Shown here: positions 36,462-45,413 of the stretch, piece by piece | How the letters are laid out: every line of letters begins with the position of its first letter | Numbering within the stretch: the stretch's first letter is position 1 | NCBI GenBank assembly: GCA_022822085.1 | Contig: JAJECK010000102.1 | Coordinates: forward strand, 19,814-83,813 | Direction: 5' to 3' | DNA from: Candidatus Poribacteria bacterium | Lineage (GTDB): Bacteria > Poribacteria > WGA-4E > WGA-3G | DNA: 64,000 bases | The notes under the pieces: model-generated | The model's input: only the letters and a program-made list of their open reading frames with translations | The model's database searches: none | What the model was told of the DNA's origin: nothing | Position numbers and translations under genes: made by a program

Positions 36462-37920
36462 CTACTTTAACAATTGCCTCCAAATAGGCTTTTATCTGTG
36501 AGCGGTATCGCACAGGGATGCGATTGTTCTCAATTGCCAGGGCATACTCACGTTGTGCTGAAAGGACGACATCTCTAAATGGTAAATAGTCTGGTTCTGT
36601 CCTTTGATGTGCTGTCTTTCCAGTGAAGACCCTTGTGATACTCGGTGTACCTAATGAATCCTCAGGGTTTATAGTTAATTCATTATCAGAGATTTGTATT
36701 GATGGGGTTTCATCGCCAGTGAGTGGCTTTGACTTTATGGTATTATTGGTAGAAAGGGGAATTTCATTTTTCGTAGGAGAGAAATCGGATGTGTTTGCTA
36801 CAACATGAGTACCTTGTGTCTCTTTGTTACCAGATTCTTGACCTGGTGCTCCATCACTACTGGCAATCCCACCTGATGATTGTTCAGTTTCAATGCTTGC
36901 TAATGCAATATCTTTACGACTATCAATCAGTTGTTCTTCAAGTAGTTTGAGTTGATTGGCTTGTTGAAGGGCATCTGCAATTTCTTGTAATGTGTTGCGG
37001 GAAACTGTCTGACCTTGAATCTGCTCAAACGTTTGACGAAGTTTTCCTGGTGGTATATGCTCCGATAATTTGGCAAACAGTTTAGTAAGTTGGGCTTGGA
37101 GTTCAGGTGTTAATTCTGGTTGTTCGGAGAGCTTGTTAAGTTCATCTGCAAGTGCAGTGGAATCCATACCTTGGAAGTGCTGTGTGGTCCGTGTTGCTTG
37201 TGCTACAGCTGTCTCATCTGGTCCTTCGGATGTGTATTTCCGCACTTTACTATTCAATGTGTGTAGATGTTCATGTGCAGCATCAACATTTGTTACCTTC
37301 TTCAGCTTTTCTATAGTATTACTGATTTCGTCTCTGAGCTTAGAATCGCCTATACTAACGGATTGTCTTGTAAGATTAGCAATTGTCACGTCAATCGCAT
37401 TTTGTTCTGCAGCGGTTGAAGGTTTTTGTAGTTCATATTGTCGAGGTACTGCAAAAGATAGTGCCATGATAACAATAGGAATTGAAATCCATTTCAATAA
37501 AGGTGGCATAACATAAGATATTATTTTAGACAGGTCTAAGTTTGCGATTGCTTTTGTTGAATCACCTAATTGAAGATCAACAATTTCACCTTTTTGGTTT
37601 TTTCGAATTACTTCTAATGATGTGTTAACTCGCTCTTTGAGTTGCATATTGTCATCAACAAGAGTGGCAATTTCAGTCAACTTTTCACGATGTCGTAGGC
37701 CAAGACAGACACCTAATATAACAGCTATACCAACTGTACTTATTGTTATGTGTAACATTGCGAATGGAAATGAGAAGAGACGAGTAGCAATGTATAGAAC
37801 TGCCAGAATAGAAAATTCAAAGAATAGACAGATTGTTACATTCCTTAAGATTGTCTGATTGCGTGCTCTGTTTTGAAGGGTTTTTAGTCGGTTTATGATG
37901 ATTTGTCTTTGATTTTCCAT
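36451..37920 (-). CDS. Membrane protein with long coiled-coil region (DUF4175-like), unknown
   Basis: 489 residues. N-terminal half has membrane helices at about 30-75 and 140-160; between them is LTEIATLVDDNMQLKERVNTSLEV, a pattern typical of the DUF4175-like membrane proteins. Residues 195-360 are helical and rich in Gln, Glu and Leu, then a Ser/Thr-rich linker, and the end PVRYRSQIKAYLEAIVKVDE resembles the C-terminal block (PxxYRxxVxxYF) of that group. Function unknown; such genes are often near vWA/DUF58 clusters, as one is 13 kb away here. It overlaps the GT9 gene by 28 bases. Confidence 0.7.
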   Translation of the reverse strand: MENQRQIIINRLKTLQNRARNQTILRNVTICLFFEFSILAVLYIATRLFSFPFAMLHITISTVGIAVILGVCLGLRHREKLTEIATLVDDNMQLKERVNTSLEVIRKNQKGEIVDLQLGDSTKAIANLDLSKIISYVMPPLLKWISIPIVIMALSFAVPRQYELQKPSTAAEQNAIDVTIANLTRQSVSIGDSKLRDEISNTIEKLKKVTNVDAAHEHLHTLNSKVRKYTSEGPDETAVAQATRTTQHFQGMDSTALADELNKLSEQPELTPELQAQLTKLFAKLSEHIPPGKLRQTFEQIQGQTVSRNTLQEIADALQQANQLKLLEEQLIDSRKDIALASIETEQSSGGIASSDGAPGQESGNKETQGTHVVANTSDFSPTKNEIPLSTNNTIKSKPLTGDETPSIQISDNELTINPEDSLGTPSITRVFTGKTAHQRTEPDYLPFRDVVLSAQREYALAIENNRIPVRYRSQIKAYLEAIVKVDEK

Positions 37921-38933
37921 TCCATTCTCTCCGTAGCAGCTAACACCATTTCAGGTGTGATGGATTTCAGATTTTGTTGGGCAACATCTGCATAGTCGTC
38001 CCACTCTTTTGGTGATAAGGTTTGCATCAATTCACAATCTTGTTGGGCAAGAATGATATGTTTGTCCCATTTTGGTCCCCATTGCGTTGGGTTTGAACCA
38101 CCAAAAAGTGCTATTGTAGGCGTTTTCACAGCGGTGCTTAGGTGCATCGGTCCTGTATCATTGCTAATGTAGAGATTGCACCTTTGTAGAAGGGCAGCGA
38201 GCTGCATTGGTGTTATATCCTTAACTATTGTGGGTGAATGCATCATCTGTTTATTGACCTGCTGTGCAAGTTCACCTTCATCCGGTCCTGTTGTTACGAT
38301 GATATGTGCATCATACGCATCCTGAAGCATGTTCGCGGTAATCGCAAAATTGTCAGTAGACCATCTTCTGTATGATGTGCCTGCACCAGGATTTAGACCA
38401 ATTATCGGTCTACCATCATTCAAATTTCTGCTTTCAAGAAAGTCATTACACCAGTCTTTTCCAACCTTATCTACAAACACCGATGGTTCGTCAGCTGAAA
38501 CTTCAATTCCAATAGACCGAACAACATCAAGGTAACGTTGTGTTTCGTGTTGTGCAGTGTTATTCTGAACCGATACATGTAATAACCTTTTACCACCAGA
38601 ATTGGTTTCAAATCCTATGCGAAACGGAATTCTGGCGAGAAAGGTGAGTAATACCAATCTAAATGTAGGCTGTAGGACAACCGCCATATCAAACTTTTTT
38701 CGCATAAGTTGATAGATAAACTTCGGCACTGAAGACTGATAAATTAACACATCGTTCAGGTGTGGGGTTGCTGATACCAAATCCTCTCGTGATGGTGCTA
38801 CCATATATGCAATATACGCATCTGTGAAGTGTTGACGTAAAGCACGAATGACAGGGGTTGTTAACACCGTTTCTCCCAGTGGAGCGAGTCTGATGATTAA
38901 GATACGTTTAATCTGTTCCAGGGCATACATCAT
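37893..38933 (-). CDS. Family 9 glycosyltransferase (LPS heptosyltransferase type)
   Basis: 346 residues, GT-B fold. RILIIRLAPLGETVLTTPVI is the usual N-terminus of GT9 (heptosyltransferase) proteins. Donor-site blocks: INPGAG-like GLNPGAGTSYRRW and ISNDTGPMHLSTAV, then TIALFGGSNPTQWGPK. It likely adds a heptose-type sugar to a lipid core or a related envelope glycan. It is co-directional and overlapping with the coiled-coil gene, and its start is 75 bases from the divergent CPBP protease. Confidence 0.88.
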   Translation of the reverse strand: MMYALEQIKRILIIRLAPLGETVLTTPVIRALRQHFTDAYIAYMVAPSREDLVSATPHLNDVLIYQSSVPKFIYQLMRKKFDMAVVLQPTFRLVLLTFLARIPFRIGFETNSGGKRLLHVSVQNNTAQHETQRYLDVVRSIGIEVSADEPSVFVDKVGKDWCNDFLESRNLNDGRPIIGLNPGAGTSYRRWSTDNFAITANMLQDAYDAHIIVTTGPDEGELAQQVNKQMMHSPTIVKDITPMQLAALLQRCNLYISNDTGPMHLSTAVKTPTIALFGGSNPTQWGPKWDKHIILAQQDCELMQTLSPKEWDDYADVAQQNLKSITPEMVLAATERMEWKIKDKSS

Positions 38934-39008
38934 AGGATTCTTCTATACTACCATTTGCTTATTTCTTCACTACACGGTATAATACCTCAAAATAGGTGGA
39001 GTGTCAAG

Positions 39009-39737
39009 GTGAAATCATATCTCAAAACATTATTAGACCAATACATACACGGGTGGGAACGGCAAACGACTGTTATATTACTTTCATCTGCTGTGTTATT
39101 AACTTTGCATAGGAATTACAGTCGAACCCGTTTTTATCGCGAGCATTTAGCTGGATATTTTGATTTTTTGCCACTGTTAGAAAGTCATCCGTATTATTAC
39201 TGGTTTTTGACAACTGCCATTTCTCTGCTGCTTATTCCTGTCCTCGTTGCTATATTTAGCACGGATGATAGACTGCAAGATTATGGAATTCGTCTGGGTC
39301 GGCAGAAACTCGGATGGAGTGTGGCGATTGCAGCATGGGTATTGATGGTCCCTGTTGTTATTGCTGTAGTCAAGGTGTACCCTCCATTTTTGGAAAAGTA
39401 TCCATTTTGTAAGGAAGTAGCAAATAGTTGGCAGGCATTCTTGCCGTATCAGGTGGCTTACGGCATCTACATGTTTTCTTGGGAATTTTTCTTCCGTGGA
39501 TTTATGCTATTCGGTTTAGAGAAGAGATTTGGAAAGTATAGCATCTTAATCCAAACAATACCGTTTGCAGTAATGCACTTTTCGAAACCGTTGCCAGAAG
39601 CACTTGGATCCATCGTAGCAGGTGTTTTACTGGGTGTGCTTGCATTGGAGACACGATCATTTATCTACGGTGCAGCTATCCACTGGCTTGTTGCAATGAC
39701 GATGGATACTGTTTGTGTTATTATACCTCAGCTTTAA
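39009..39737 (+). CDS. CPBP-family intramembrane metalloprotease
   Basis: 242 residues with about seven spans. The CPBP motifs are recognisable: WEFFFRGFML, with the first of the usual two Glu replaced by Trp, then FAVMHFSKPLPEALGS with the metal His, and a last conserved block ALETRSFIYGAAIHWLV with a further His. Prenyl-protein processing, bacteriocin resistance or membrane proteolysis are known roles in the family. The start is a GTG at 39009 with GGTGGAG about 8 bases upstream; an earlier TTG in frame at 38955 lacks support. Confidence 0.82.
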   Translation: MKSYLKTLLDQYIHGWERQTTVILLSSAVLLTLHRNYSRTRFYREHLAGYFDFLPLLESHPYYYWFLTTAISLLLIPVLVAIFSTDDRLQDYGIRLGRQKLGWSVAIAAWVLMVPVVIAVVKVYPPFLEKYPFCKEVANSWQAFLPYQVAYGIYMFSWEFFFRGFMLFGLEKRFGKYSILIQTIPFAVMHFSKPLPEALGSIVAGVLLGVLALETRSFIYGAAIHWLVAMTMDTVCVIIPQL

Positions 39738-39851
39738 GATTAACTTCATTGCATATAATCAAAAATACTGATATAATTTTCAAAACTTGAATTACATCAT
39801 CTACTATGTTTCATGGAACCACCTGTCAAACTTCATAAGGAGCATGACATT

Positions 39852-41066
39852 ATGGAAAAACAGTTCAAAGTTAGAGCAGCACATTGTGACTACCGCGCAA
39901 CAGAAGAGGAAATTTATAAGACACTGCGGAAAATTACCGATCCGCTCACCCGTTCTTGGAAACCGATTGAGTCTGCTAAAAAGGTTGTTATCAAATTCAA
40001 CATGATGAAACCACATGAACGCATTATCTATTTTGAAGGACGGAGACGTGAACTTGTGGATGATGCAGTGTGCCGTGCTGTTTTACGATTGCTAAAGGAA
40101 CGGACAACTGCACAACTTGTTGCGACAGATACAAACCCGTATACACACGGAAATAGAATGCCACCAGGATTTAATTATGAACATCATCTCAAAGAATTTG
40201 ACGTGCAATTCGTTGATTCAAACCTTCCACCATTTAAGGATTACGATGTACCGGGTGGTGGTTCAATGTTTGATCGCTATACATTGAGTGAATGTTTTGA
40301 CGATGCAGATGCCGTTGTTTCGGTAGCAAAGATGAAAAACCACGCCTTCATGGGAATCACTTTGTGCACTAAGAATCTGTTCGGATTGCCCCCGATGTTG
40401 CTTCCTGAAGGTAGAACACGAAGCTACTATCATCACCTAATCCGTTTATCCTATGTCCTGCCAGACCTTGCGCTGATTACCAAACCGTGTCTTAACATTA
40501 TTGACGCGTTAACAGGACAGTGGGGACGCGAATGGGGTGGTGAAGGTAGGATATGCAACGCACTTATAGCGGGTGACCATCCAATTTCTACGGATACCGT
40601 CGGCATGCACCTGATGGGGCATGATCCCGCATCCGATTGGCCTACACCACCATTTAAACGCGACCGAAACCATATCCTCATTGCCGCACAGCGGGGATTT
40701 GGCACCGTTGACTTAGATGAAATTGATTGGGAGAGTGAGGTTAAAGCACCGCTTGCGGAATTTGATTCTGTGGAAACGGATACACCAGAAATGGTGGCAA
40801 ATTGGCGACGCACCACGTGTGAACAAGGTTTGGTCTATCTCGATAACCAGAAAAAAATGATAGAAAAGTATCAAGGGAATTTCATCTATCTGCAAGGTGG
40901 AGAAGTCGTATGGAACGGGCCTGATCCATCTAACCTCGGGAGTCGTCGTCAACTTAGTGGTGAAAAGAAAGACAGCGCGTTATGGCTCAAACTTGTTGAT
41001 GCTGAGGAACACGAAGGTGAACAGTTCGATGTCTATGAGGCATGTCTGAAAGATTTTGCAGCGTAA
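39852..41066 (+). CDS. DUF362 domain protein
   Basis: 404 residues. The DUF362 core is clear: KKVVIKFNMMKPHERI, DADAVVSVAKMKNHAFMGIT and CTKNLFGLPP, with the Asn and Lys of the conserved NxxxP/K..H pattern. DUF362 proteins are often fused with 4Fe-4S ferredoxin domains; none is present here, and the C-terminal third (about 300-400) is specific to this subgroup. The role is unknown. Start 39852 is favoured by AAGGAG at 39837; an in-frame ATG at 39813 has no ribosome site. Confidence 0.82.
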   Translation: MEKQFKVRAAHCDYRATEEEIYKTLRKITDPLTRSWKPIESAKKVVIKFNMMKPHERIIYFEGRRRELVDDAVCRAVLRLLKERTTAQLVATDTNPYTHGNRMPPGFNYEHHLKEFDVQFVDSNLPPFKDYDVPGGGSMFDRYTLSECFDDADAVVSVAKMKNHAFMGITLCTKNLFGLPPMLLPEGRTRSYYHHLIRLSYVLPDLALITKPCLNIIDALTGQWGREWGGEGRICNALIAGDHPISTDTVGMHLMGHDPASDWPTPPFKRDRNHILIAAQRGFGTVDLDEIDWESEVKAPLAEFDSVETDTPEMVANWRRTTCEQGLVYLDNQKKMIEKYQGNFIYLQGGEVVWNGPDPSNLGSRRQLSGEKKDSALWLKLVDAEEHEGEQFDVYEACLKDFAA

Positions 41067-41163
41067 ATTGTAGGATGAGACAAATTTGATGATATTATGC
41101 ACATAGTTATGTAGGTTGGACTCAAACTTCATGTATCGACTAAAATGATTAAAGGAAAGACAA

Positions 41164-41904
41164 ATGAGTATCACTGATGCACAAAAAAAGCAGTTGGATG
41201 AGCAGGGATGTATTGTCATTCCTGATGTGCTTTCTGATGAAGAAATTGTGATGTATCGTGCAGATATACTTCGTATAGCAGAACGGGAAAAACAGAATGG
41301 GTCTGCCCTTCGGCATTCTAACGGGCACGGGCAGCATGTGCGATGGTTACCCAATAAAGGTGAAATTTACGACAAACTCGTTGCACATCCTAAAGTGATG
41401 CCGTTCTTTGAACATCTGCTTGGTGCAGATTATACATTAAGCACCCTTACATCTAATATCATTGATCCAGGGGCACCGGATGGTGGGTATCATGTTGATA
41501 ACGTTTTAGGTGGCATGCCAGAACCGCTGCCCAGTTTTCCATTGGTAGCTAATAGTCTGTGGTTACTTGACGATTTTGCTCCGGAAAATGGAGGCACTCG
41601 ACATGTGCCCGGTATTCATCTTCAACAGATAAAACCACCTCCAGGAACAACACATCACCCTGATGAAGTCCGACTTTCTGCCCCAAAAGGTTCTGTTTTT
41701 CTATTCAACGGGGCAATTTGGCATTCAGCAGGTGCAAATACAACAGATCGTCAGCGCGTCGCTCTTATCTGCTTCTGTTGTAGGTCATACATTAAACCAA
41801 TGTTTGATTTTGTACATTTCCTTAAACCAGAGGCATTAGAACGGGCAACTCCTACAATGCGTAGAATTTATGGGTTTGACTCACAACCCAGACCACCAGA
41901 TTAG
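41164..41904 (+). CDS. Phytanoyl-CoA dioxygenase (PhyH) family protein
   Basis: 246 residues. Fe(II)/2-oxoglutarate oxygenase fold: N-terminal QGCIVIPDVLSDEEIVMYRA, the first iron ligands HVD in GYHVDNVLGG, the substrate-side segment DDFAPENGGTRHVPGIHL and the second His in NGAIWHSAGANTTDRQR, with the R that binds 2-oxoglutarate. Hydroxylates a small organic substrate that cannot be named from sequence. A second member is at 53265-54197. It is close to the DUF362 gene but separated by 97 bases. Confidence 0.87.
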   Translation: MSITDAQKKQLDEQGCIVIPDVLSDEEIVMYRADILRIAEREKQNGSALRHSNGHGQHVRWLPNKGEIYDKLVAHPKVMPFFEHLLGADYTLSTLTSNIIDPGAPDGGYHVDNVLGGMPEPLPSFPLVANSLWLLDDFAPENGGTRHVPGIHLQQIKPPPGTTHHPDEVRLSAPKGSVFLFNGAIWHSAGANTTDRQRVALICFCCRSYIKPMFDFVHFLKPEALERATPTMRRIYGFDSQPRPPD

Positions 41905-41940
41905 GTTTGACATTTGTCTGAACCAAGATTTTCAGGATGA

Positions 41941-41999
41941 GCTACAAATACCCGCACAATCTAACAGACTGTGCTACAAATACCCGCACAATCTAACAG
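41941..41999 (+). repeat. Two direct copies of a 27-bp unit
   Basis: GCTACAAATACCCGCACAAT-CTAACAG at 41941-41967 and again at 41973-41999, identical, with a 5-base spacer. It lies just downstream of the dioxygenase stop. Confidence 0.9.
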
Positions 42000-42064
42000 C
42001 AAAAGTTACAGAAGTGGAATGGACGTATTCGTTAATGTCAATGTTGTTGTCAGGTATTGACTGC

Positions 42065-42337
42065 TATAACCTAAGTTGCCACCTATGTCCCACAAAATTC
42101 ATGAAGATTAATTTATTAATTCGGTCTTTTTTATCCGTACGAGGCAGGTTTCCCTCCTCTGCTGGCGAGGTTTCCTAACCTCGCCAAAGGACCAATTTAT
42201 TTTTTAATCTTCATCCAGTTTGTGTCATAAGAGCGCAAACTGGAAGTTCACGCTATAAATATTGCCTAATTATCAGCATTTTTTATTACAGCCGGTGTTG
42301 CCATGTCTAAAAACTTATAGGCAGCAACTTGGGTTAT
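42065..42337 (+). repeat. Inverted-repeat element, TATAACCTAAGTT family, interrupted copy
   Basis: Left end TATAACCTAAGTTGCC and right end GCAACTTGGGTTATA. A 114-bp element of another family is inserted at 42101-42214. The arms and the length without the insert (159 bp) match the uninterrupted copy at 15210-15369 (160 bp). Confidence 0.85.
42101..42214 (+). mobile_element. ATGAAG-type MITE-like element (114 bp), nested in another repeat
   Basis: Ends ATGAAGATTAATTTATTAAT and TTTTTTAATCTTCAT, with the interior hairpin GGCGAGG...CCTCGCC at 42163-42186. It splits CACAAAATTC|CCAGTTTGTG, the loop region of a palindrome in the host element. Related to 20682-20829. No coding capacity. Confidence 0.85.
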
Positions 42338-42372
42338 ATAACATATTCTATAATTGAGGATTGAATTTACTT

Positions 42373-44241
42373 ATGGAAATAATGCAATATACTCCAGACC
42401 TATTGACACCTTTGACAAACTTTTACAATGACTTTACAGTTGATGTTCCACATTGCTATCCTGTCAAAGAGGAGGATTTGGAGTATGCTACGAGTGGCGT
42501 TACAGGTAAATCCAAATACTACGATGAGGGCGATTTTAAATCAGAAACTGCTTATGTCGCGGTGCAAAATGGAGAAATAAAAGCTTTTATACATTTCGGA
42601 CTGTCGCAAGATAGAGAACATACTATTGACAAAACTGCTCATATCCTGTTTTTTGGATACGAAGTTAAGGCACGGCAGCTTGGACAAGCAATTCTTGAAA
42701 AGGCTGAAACTTATTTACGTAGTAAGATGATAACAAAGGTTTATGCCTATTCAAGACATTATAGATATCCTTGCTATTATTTTGCTTCTGCGCAGCTTTC
42801 CGATAGACTTGGTCACGTTGAAGCACTGCTTGGATATAACGGGTACAGGCGTATTCATGGACAAGCTTTCTTTGACTGGGAGAATTTTAAGGTGACACCA
42901 ACCCCGCCAAAGATACCCGTAACCTTTTCTATAGAGTGGAAGGATGGACGAGGAGAACTTCCAAACTGCACTATAACAGCATACAAAGATGGAGAGGAAG
43001 TTGGAGTTTGTCGGTCACTTTCTGGTGGTATGTTTTCATCACATCCAGATGCACAAAAATGGGTTTATACCGATTGGCTTGATGTTGATGAGGAATTTCA
43101 AGGACACGGTTTAGGTAAATACCTGCTTCAGTATGCTTTACAAGAGATGCACAAAGTCGGATACCAACATGCCTCACTCAGCGCAGGTTGGGGTAATAAT
43201 CGTACTTTTCTATTGTATAGCAACTATGGAGGGTATAAAGTTGTTGATTGGACTTATGCGTATTCAAAGAGTCTTGATAAAATACCAGAAGTTAGACCAG
43301 AAAAATCAGAACATAGATTCTGTGAAGTAATCAATTATACACCTGATCTTTTACAATCGTTAACCCAGTTCTATAACCACCAAATCGCAGGTATACCAAA
43401 CTGTTTTCCTGTCAGTGAAAATGAATTCCTTACAGTTTTGGGTGGATTAATTGCAGAAAACGAAAAAAGCGATAATAGTCTTGAAGAAGAAGTTCTGTTT
43501 TTGGCAACAAATAAAGGGAAGGTAAAGGCTTTCATTCACGTCGGTCTAAAAAAGTATAAAGACGATGATGAAGATAGTGAGGAGGAAAGGACAGGTTATA
43601 TGCGGTTTTTTGGTTACGAACGAGGTGAATGGCAAGCTGGTCAAGCAGTACTTGAAAAAGCAGAAGCACATTTAAACTCCTTTGAAGTAAACTCAATAGT
43701 TGCCTTCTCAGCGATTGACGAGTCTCGTTATCCCTTCTATGGTTTTGAATATGCTCAACTGACCAATTATCTTGACCACATCCAAGGTCTCTTGGCAGAT
43801 AACGCCTATAGACCTAGCAATGGTTGGGTATTTCTCAATTGGGAGGACTATACTGTGAAACCAGCGCTCCCAGATAAATCAGTCAAGATTACTGTTAATT
43901 GGACAGAAGGTCGTGGTGAACGGGCAAACTGCAATGTAAAAGCTCAGAAAGAAATGACTGAAGTTGGCAATTGTGATAGTGTCTCAGCAGGTGTTTTTTC
44001 AAGACATCCAGATGCACAAGACTGGGCATATACAGAATGGCTTGGCATTGAAGACGATTTTCAAGGAAAAGGATTTGGGAAATTCTTACTTCAGTATTCG
44101 CTTCAAGAGATGCAAAAAGCAGGATACCGTCATGCATCCATTAGCACAAATCTGGAAAATTATCGAGCAATTCTTTTCTATAGTAATATCGGATATAGGG
44201 TTGTTGACTGGACTTATGAATATCAAAAGGCAATCAAGTGA
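42373..44241 (+). CDS. Four-module GNAT acetyltransferase (two tandem copies of a double GNAT unit)
   Basis: 622 residues made of two homologous halves of about 310 residues. Each half has an N-terminal module (MQYTPDLLTPLTNFYNDFTV versus INYTPDLLQSLTQFYNHQIA) with a RQLGQAILEKAE / WQAGQAVLEKAE helix, then a GNAT module with the acetyl-CoA loop FQGHGLGKYLL / FQGKGFGKFLL and the GYQHASLSAG / GYRHASISTN helix. The acceptor is unknown. ATG 42373 is chosen; the upstream TTG at 42361 is too close to the ribosome site. The repeat pair probably arose by a single duplication. Confidence 0.85.
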   Translation: MEIMQYTPDLLTPLTNFYNDFTVDVPHCYPVKEEDLEYATSGVTGKSKYYDEGDFKSETAYVAVQNGEIKAFIHFGLSQDREHTIDKTAHILFFGYEVKARQLGQAILEKAETYLRSKMITKVYAYSRHYRYPCYYFASAQLSDRLGHVEALLGYNGYRRIHGQAFFDWENFKVTPTPPKIPVTFSIEWKDGRGELPNCTITAYKDGEEVGVCRSLSGGMFSSHPDAQKWVYTDWLDVDEEFQGHGLGKYLLQYALQEMHKVGYQHASLSAGWGNNRTFLLYSNYGGYKVVDWTYAYSKSLDKIPEVRPEKSEHRFCEVINYTPDLLQSLTQFYNHQIAGIPNCFPVSENEFLTVLGGLIAENEKSDNSLEEEVLFLATNKGKVKAFIHVGLKKYKDDDEDSEEERTGYMRFFGYERGEWQAGQAVLEKAEAHLNSFEVNSIVAFSAIDESRYPFYGFEYAQLTNYLDHIQGLLADNAYRPSNGWVFLNWEDYTVKPALPDKSVKITVNWTEGRGERANCNVKAQKEMTEVGNCDSVSAGVFSRHPDAQDWAYTEWLGIEDDFQGKGFGKFLLQYSLQEMQKAGYRHASISTNLENYRAILFYSNIGYRVVDWTYEYQKAIK

Positions 44242-44345
44242 TATTTTACACCTAACAACAATTGCGTAACATAGAAACCCGTACAACAATAAGAGTAAGT
44301 CGTATTAGTGTGAAAACTTTACACATCCCCATATTTAATATCCTT

Positions 44346-44374
44346 TTGAATTTACTACTGTATTATGCTATAAT
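44346..44374 (+). promoter_or_regulatory. Promoter of the SufR-like regulator gene
   Basis: TTGAAT at 44346-44351, a 17-base spacer and TATAAT at 44369-44374, 35 bases before the start codon at 44410. AGAGGG lies between them. Confidence 0.6.
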
Positions 44375-44409
44375 ATTATTAAACGCAAACGTATGAGAGG
44401 GAAATTCAC

Positions 44410-45075
44410 ATGAATTGTGAAATGAGTGAAACGCGAATGCGGATCCTTCAACTTTTGAAGATGCGTAATAGCATGACTGTCAACCAACTGACAGATGCCC
44501 TTAATATCAGTTCTATGGGAATTAGACAACATCTGTCAATTTTGGAAGGTGAAGGATTAGTTGAATTTCATCAAGAAAAACAGGAACGGGGTCGTCCACA
44601 CTATATCTATAGTTTGACAGACGAAGCAAACACCCTTTTTCCAACGACCTACGCAAATTTTGCTGTGGGTTTAATGCAGGAAGTCGCTAAAGTCAACGGA
44701 CCCGGTTTCATCAATAAAGTGTTCCGAAATCGGATGAAATCACAGCTGAAGATGTATCAGGAGCGACTTCAAGGTAAAAATATCGTTGAACGTATCAAAG
44801 AACTGGCACATATTCGGGACGAAGAGGGGTACATGGCACGTTTTGATGAAAACGATACTGATTATGTCTTGATTGAACACAATTGTCCTATCGCAGCCAT
44901 TGCAGAGGCATATCCGCATGTATGTGAGATTGAATTGGCACTATTTAGGCAATCATTAGGTACAAAGGTGTACCGTGTAGAACACCTTATGCAGGGAAGT
45001 CATAGATGTTGTTATCGTATTCCTAAAGCAGAATGTATGAAACAGGATTCAAAATCTGCCGAAATGAATAAGTGA
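44410..45075 (+). CDS. SufR-like winged-helix regulator with cysteine cluster
   Basis: 221 residues. Residues 6-70 are a winged-helix DNA-binding domain (MRILQLLKMRNSMTVNQLTD, MGIRQHLSILEGEGLVEF). The C-terminal half has cysteines C159, C172, C200 and C201 spaced C-X12-C-X27-C, the arrangement I remember for the Fe-S-binding cysteines of SufR; a middle cysteine found in some members is K186 here. SufR represses iron-sulfur cluster assembly genes when it carries a cluster. No suf operon is in the window; the next gene encodes a 4Fe-4S ferredoxin-like protein, so Fe-S linked control of that gene is plausible. Family calls are from motif spacing. Confidence 0.82.
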   Translation: MNCEMSETRMRILQLLKMRNSMTVNQLTDALNISSMGIRQHLSILEGEGLVEFHQEKQERGRPHYIYSLTDEANTLFPTTYANFAVGLMQEVAKVNGPGFINKVFRNRMKSQLKMYQERLQGKNIVERIKELAHIRDEEGYMARFDENDTDYVLIEHNCPIAAIAEAYPHVCEIELALFRQSLGTKVYRVEHLMQGSHRCCYRIPKAECMKQDSKSAEMNK

Positions 45076-45082
45076 AACCTAT

Positions 45083-45360
45083 TATAGTAAAATCCAAAAA
45101 TATGTTCACATTTTAATGAACAACAATCTCCTCACACAGGTGCTGGCGAGGTTTCCTAACCTCGCCAATGTCCAGGTAATTATGGATTTAACTATAATGA
45201 ACAACAAGCTCCCCACACAGGTGCTGGCGAGGTTTCCTAACCTCGCCAATGTCCAGGTAATTATGGATTTAACTATAATGAACAACAATCTCCTCACACA
45301 GGTGCTGGCGAGGTTTCCTAACCTCGCCAATGTCCAGGTAATTGTGGTTTTTACTATAGT
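45083..45360. repeat. Three 81-bp tandem repeats, each with a GGCGAGG hairpin, between short inverted ends
   Basis: Units start at 45116, 45197 and 45278 and are nearly identical; they begin ATGAACAACAATCTCC and contain the palindrome GGCGAGG-TTTCCTAA-CCTCGCC. The period, 81, is a multiple of three, so a peptide of 27-residue repeats is open in frame, and another on the opposite strand. The outer ends resemble inverted repeats (TATAGTAAAATCCAAAAAT and TTTTTACTATAG). The hairpin is the same one carried by the ATGAAG elements. Confidence 0.9.
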
Positions 45361-45413
45361 CGGTCCTTAATTCTGGGTATGTGTTTTAAGTTCACAATAA
45401 AAGGGCAGCATCC

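Noticed and set aside
41870..42178. 102-residue open frame across the direct repeat and nested elements
   Set aside because: Consists of repeat and element sequence and begins inside the dioxygenase gene.
45116..45358. CRISPR-like look of the three repeats
   Set aside because: The repeats are contiguous, with no distinct spacers, and no cas gene is in the window.
45106..45370. Peptides of 27-residue repeats on both strands of the 81-bp array
   Set aside because: They result from the array period being a multiple of three; no ribosome site or gene context supports them.
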